A stretch of DNA of 64,000 nucleotides from Calliopsis andreniformis (taxonomy: Eukaryota > Arthropoda > Insecta > Hymenoptera > Andrenidae), in the NCBI RefSeq assembly GCF_051401765.1, contig NC_135066.1, positions 23,067,501 to 23,131,500 of the forward strand, read 5' to 3'. Below the pieces are notes generated by a model. It was not told the origin of the DNA. It was given only the letters and a program-made list of their open reading frames with translations, and searched no databases. This document shows positions 59,661-64,000 of this stretch, one piece after another (position 1 is the first letter of the stretch; each line of letters opens with the position of its first letter). Both the position numbers and the translations under genes were made by a program.

Positions 59661-60691
59661 CAGCTTTGAATGATTCTACCTTGATACGAGAAGGATGAAT
59701 TGTACAAGTATGATCAGTTTTCTTACTTCACAGATTTTATAATAATTATTAAATCGTTTTAGACGGACTATAGTTTTCATTATAACTATTTAGGGTAAAA
59801 GAGATGTGCTTGAGTACGCTGACATTTGCATCCTTGAAGCAACCAGAATAACCTGCCATAATTGTAAGTTAACCTCGTAATTAATAACGTGTTCCTTATT
59901 GAAAATTCTTTAATGACCCTATATCGTCTATATCCTCGGAGTGATTGTATCTTTTGAAATAAACCAACTATACTCTACATTTAATCGAAGATTTCAATAC
60001 TGGGTATTCTGCAAATCTCAAAATAATTTTCAATGTTCAGTAACTAGTTTACCTGTATATTACATATGCTTTTCGATTCCACCTTTCTTCATCCTCTTTG
60101 AATTCCTGCCCTGTTTTAGAGGACAGGCAGAAAGGCAGTAACAGAACACATTGAAAACGCAGAATTCACGTGACCATAAATTCCTAGGTGGTATATTTAT
60201 AACGCAAGAATTAATTTGGCGTCAGGACGAATTAACTTTTATGGCGTCCTGCCAGCCTCAGACTCTGTTGATCTGATGGAATTTAACCCCTGTTAGGAGT
60301 AATAGAAGCTTCGAATTAGCCGCCATTACCTTTGCGTTCTATCTTCATTCTTGTAAGAAATTTTCCTTGGTTGATACTTATTATTCACTTTGCGGTTTAA
60401 ATATAGCATCGCTACGCAATAAAAATTAGAAATCTTTGTATTCGATTGATAACTGATCATTTAGCTGACCGATAATTTTAAATATAATACATCTTTATTG
60501 TCCTTTATTATAGCATAATTATTATACTTCTGATCTTGTAAAATAGTATTGCAGTTGAGTTTTGGAAATGTGCAGTGAACTATACTTATACAAGATGTTT
60601 GACGACTTCTAATGCTAAAAAAAGACAAGGATAGTGATAGACGAAATTGCATTTTATTATAGAATTCGTTTCCGAGTTATTAATTGTTGAG
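59661..60691. other. Gene-free stretch
   Basis: 60160-60350 is less AT-rich, with a local inverted pair GGCGTCAGGACG and TGGCGTCCTGCC. Nothing else was recognised. Confidence 0.45.
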
Positions 60692-60911
60692 AAAATGTCT
60701 AAAATTCGTACAAAATATGACTAACTTGGGACTTATTCTACTGGCGGCGTGCATTAATCAGGTCAGGTCAGCCACGCCAGTAGAATCTCTAAAATGCGCA
60801 TGAAATGTGTCTGACTCTGAACTTATTCTCCTGGTATCTCTGACTCAATGCATACCGTCTGCAGAATAAGTCCCAAGTCAGACACATTTCACGCAAATTT
60901 TAGACGATTTT
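60692..60911. mobile_element. Small inverted-repeat element built from three copies of one motif
   Basis: A motif of about 48 bp (TCTAAAAT...GACTTATTCTxCTGG) occurs directly at 60692-60742 and 60785-60834 and inverted at 60862-60911. The first copy also ends in an 11-bp stem TTCTACTGGCG/CGCCAGTAGAA. A diverged fourth copy is at 12461-12540. It has no coding capacity. Confidence 0.75.
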
Positions 60912-62919
60912 ACATGAACAGAGATCTGAAGCTTTCACGGCCCGGCGTCAAGATGTGAAATTTAGACTTATCTGACAGAGTTTAGATGTCTAAATAATTA
61001 AGTACTTATATGCTCGTGTGCAGGATTAGAGATCCCAACTCACTCAACTTGTTACACACTATGGTCGTGATACAACTAAACAGTGCACTTTCGCTTGGAA
61101 AAATTCAATGTTCTCTCAACAGAAGCTCGCGATATACAATCAGTTATAGATACCTAAACATAGAACATACGAAATTCAATAAACGTTTGTCAATGCGTAG
61201 TGTAAGTTGAATTTGTCTTATACAAGTTAGGACCAAATAAAGTTAATGAATAGTTTCAAAAAGGAATTAATTTCTATTTATAGGAAAATAACAAAATAAT
61301 TTGGGAAATTTATTGTCTTAATGAGGTGTATAACTACTGTAATTATTAAAGTTCTCTTAAAATTTTCTTCTAATGGTAACCTGTAGCAGGAACATTTTTT
61401 TATTGCGATTCAAAGTACTAATCGACTTGTTCACACAAGTACCTATTATCGAGCATCAACGTGTGAATCGTCATCTCCATACTGAAATATGCTGTTAATA
61501 GTCTTCAAAATATATCAAAGTATTTGTAGATAACGTAGTAGTATCCATAATTCTGCATCTCACATACCTCGTTATACTATTTCCCAAGTGAATGCATATG
61601 TTTAAAATTTGAATATTGCGCGCTTGAAATTGGCTTTCTTAATCTGAAATAAAGCCATCAACTGTAGAATTCTATAGAAGTTTTCGATTACTTTATCATT
61701 TTTTACGAAAATTATACTCATTTTGCACTACTTAATTGTTTCTTTGACTTGTTACTTGGATTCACATAAATTATTGGTCTCACGACACCCCGTAAATTCA
61801 GGACGAAACGCCTTCGGTACAATTCATAGTCGCATGCATCCCAAATCGAATACTATTGTGCAACGTCATTAACACGGCGTTTCGAGAGTGTAGTAATTAG
61901 ATAGACCTTCGGCCTGATCGATTGTACTTGCAGCCAAATTTCTCGACGGACAAAGGCACGACTTTGGTACACGATAATGCACTATCGCGTTGGCGGGGCT
62001 AACGTTCGCCCAGCAGCGTCGAAGACGACAGCCAGTCGATTAATTATAAACACGACAGTAAGTTGAAAGTACTTCTTTTTAACTCTTTGAATGTAATTGT
62101 TCTGGTAGTTTGCATCTGCTATTTGCAGGAGTCCTACAAAACCCTTAAACCTCAACTATGGACACCTAGTTCTAAGATACATAAACTTTGATTCGAATTT
62201 ATTTGTATCAAATATTTATAAAATTAATACGATGTTAATTGTTACACATATCAAAACGATATAATATATGTACAGGATCGGCGATAATTCTGGTATAATG
62301 CTGCAGTAAAAGAGTAGAGGAGACCAAGGACAAATGTAATAATTGGGATTTTTGACTCTGTAACTTCTAAGTTTTATAAAATTTTTAAAAAGAACAGGAC
62401 AGCAAACTTACATTATTAAACAACCTAATCAAACAAAAAAACTAGCAATATATTACATCAATTATTTTAAATAAACTTTTTTTTAAAATATGTTATTTGT
62501 TACTTTTGTCCCTACCTCTAGAGCTGAAAGTAATATGCAATAATTTGAGGTAGAGACGATGGTAACATTTTATTTCAATTTAAAGATAAAATTAAGTAAT
62601 AGAAGAAATTCTTCTGAAAGGTATTTTTACTTATTTTAAAGGTAAAACTAAGTATAAATGTCAACATAAACTTAACACAGACTTTTAAGAAGCGAACCCA
62701 CAATCTGTTTTTCTTTTACGAATATGGGACATTCTGTAAACAGTAAGTCCGTATTTGAAGATCACGTTTAAGAACTTATCTCCATTTCTGCCAATTTTCT
62801 GTTTTTTATTTATGTTGTATGATTGTCAAAAGAGAATGCTTTTATTGCATATAAAAGTTAAAAAATTCAAAATCTTGATAAGCTATAAGATGTGAATAAG
62901 TATTTTCATCATTTTTTTA
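60912..62919. other. Gene-free stretch
   Basis: 61800-62045 is less AT-rich, with CGTTTCGAGAGTGTAG and CAGCAGCGTCGAAGACGACA. No domain, repeat or RNA was recognised. Confidence 0.45.
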
Positions 62920-63106
62920 TCTAAACGTACTCCTATCAACAATCGGTGATGGATAATTTTGTCGGTTTAGAGATTGATTACGGACTGAATAATTCTTCTT
63001 TTTCTATCTAATAGATAAGAAGACATTTGATATATTAAATTTGTAATCGACCGTTAGACCAACAGAATTGTCGGTCTCCGATTGTCAGTAGGTGTGCGCC
63101 TAGGCA
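62920..63106. mobile_element. Inverted-repeat element, short copy
   Basis: The right end GTCAGTAGGTGTGCGCCTAGG matches the right end of the next element (CAGTCGTGTGCGCTTAGG). Its left part, TTTTGTCGGTTTAGAGATTG then ATTACGGACTGAAT, matches TTTTGTTGATTTAACTAAAG then ATTACAGACTTAAT in the next element. No coding sequence is present. Confidence 0.6.
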
Positions 63107-63326
63107 TTACTGATTATCTTTTTCCGAATTAATGATGGCTTGATCGTAGTGTACCACGACGGTGAAGTTGGATAGACTACCAAGACTATCAAATCTTATA
63201 CTCCTCGACTTTTACTAATGGGAGAATATCAGGATACAAATGTACAAAGAATGTATTGAAACATTGTACGTTTCAAACAAGAAATTGAAGAATTAAAAAG
63301 CAGTAACACATAACAATGTCTTAAGT

Positions 63327-63804
63327 CTAGGCGCACATGACCAACAATTTTGTTGATTTAACTAAAGGCCGATTACAGACTTAATGCGTTGGGTGCGGCG
63401 TCGATTCTTAGGGATTGACTTTGTACGTTTCGTGTAGATATTGGTTTCTCTGCCGGTCGAACGGAAAGCATACTAAATTCGCCTCCGCACCCAACGTGTT
63501 AACAGAATTTTATATATCGATTATCTTATTCATTAGGCCAGATGCAGGCGAACGGTTTTTTGCCTCTGCATGTATTGGTAACAAGGAAAATTTCAAACCT
63601 TCAATTGGGGAAAAGAAGGTAAGACATACGAACGCAAATTGTGGCAATTTTCGTTGTTTTCCACAATTAAAAATTGGGAATTGTTCTTGTTGCTATGACG
63701 CACGGCGGCGGCAAAAACGATTCGTCTCCAGCATTTCTATCTAAATAGAAAAAGGAGAATTGTTCAGACCGACAAAACTGTCAGTCGTGTGCGCTTAGGC
63801 TGAC
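63327..63804. mobile_element. Inverted-repeat element with GGCGCACA-type ends
   Basis: The left end GTCTAGGCGCACATGACCAA pairs with the complement of the right end, GCCTAAGCGCACACGACTGA, and both continue into TTTTGT. Inside is a second inverted pair, GTTGGGTGCGG (about 63387) and CCGCACCCAAC (about 63485). The plus-strand frame at 63415-63744 is not convincing as a gene. Superfamily is unassigned. Confidence 0.65.
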
Positions 63805-64000
63805 ATTTTTAATTCGGCGGGTAGAGTTATGTACACAGTAATAGGGGCGACATTTTCGACAGTAAAATGTATAACACGATGAAAAATAAAAATCGAGTAT
63901 TCTACAAAACTTCGTTCTGTCACTGGAACGATATCTACTATTTGCTGCAGGAGTGACATAAATAAATCATGATTTCCAGGGAAATGAAATAGTTTCACCG
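63805..64000. other. Window end, nothing recognised
   Basis: A minus-strand frame covers this edge but shows no domain. It could be a fragment of something continuing outside. Confidence 0.4.

Overview
This window is AT-rich animal nuclear DNA. No tRNA, rRNA, CRISPR, operon or intact protein-coding gene was found. The transposable-element content points to an arthropod, most likely an insect. It holds decayed Tc1/mariner-superfamily transposons, Jockey-clade non-LTR retrotransposons, a solo LTR, PIF/Harbinger-like and hAT-like non-autonomous elements, and many small inverted-repeat elements. I lean towards Hymenoptera, but the window alone does not prove it. It is best read as intergenic or long-intron DNA that has collected transposons. 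Every protein signal I could defend is a transposon pseudogene.

Layout. 1-3151: no gene. 3154-5652: mariner-type element A, split by a solo LTR (3481-4611). 5655-9377: no gene, with an AT-rich word array. 9378-11120: mariner-type element B, nearly full length but dead. 11374-11974: PIF/Harbinger-like MITE. 12923-14000: end of a Tc1/mariner element with a Tc1 DNA-binding domain remnant. 16281-16479 and 17982-18195: two small MITEs. 21065-21335: tandem repeat. 25190-27437: 5'-truncated Jockey-type element 1, on the minus strand. 28852-30164: mariner element C with a 540-bp insertion. 32282-32502: two adjacent hairpins. 34177-35741: a 1.6-kb foldback element, with a diverged relative at 43677-44510. 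38551-41210: Jockey-type element 2, minus strand, lacking its whole reverse transcriptase. 46770-51680: a four-level nest of inverted-repeat elements. 52805-53265: mariner transposase tail. 55380-55690: minisatellite. 60692-60911 and 62920-63804: further inverted-repeat elements.

How the parts relate. Elements A, B and C, and the fragment at 52805, carry one transposase group with the signatures QHDG and SPDLxPLDFFLW. The MITE at 47343-48463 and the element end at 12923 share a 425-bp arm. The latter sits beside a Tc1-type helix-turn-helix remnant and may be a derivative of the MITE's source. The two Jockey-type copies share a 3' tail but have lost different parts: one keeps reverse transcriptase motifs, the other keeps Gag and endonuclease. 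Several insertions can be dated relative to each other because an uninterrupted relative in the same window shows the empty site.

Limits: all homologies were read by eye, boundaries marked approximate are approximate, and no database was searched. The most interesting material is the nested and foldback architecture and several unassigned inverted-repeat families, not a new gene system.
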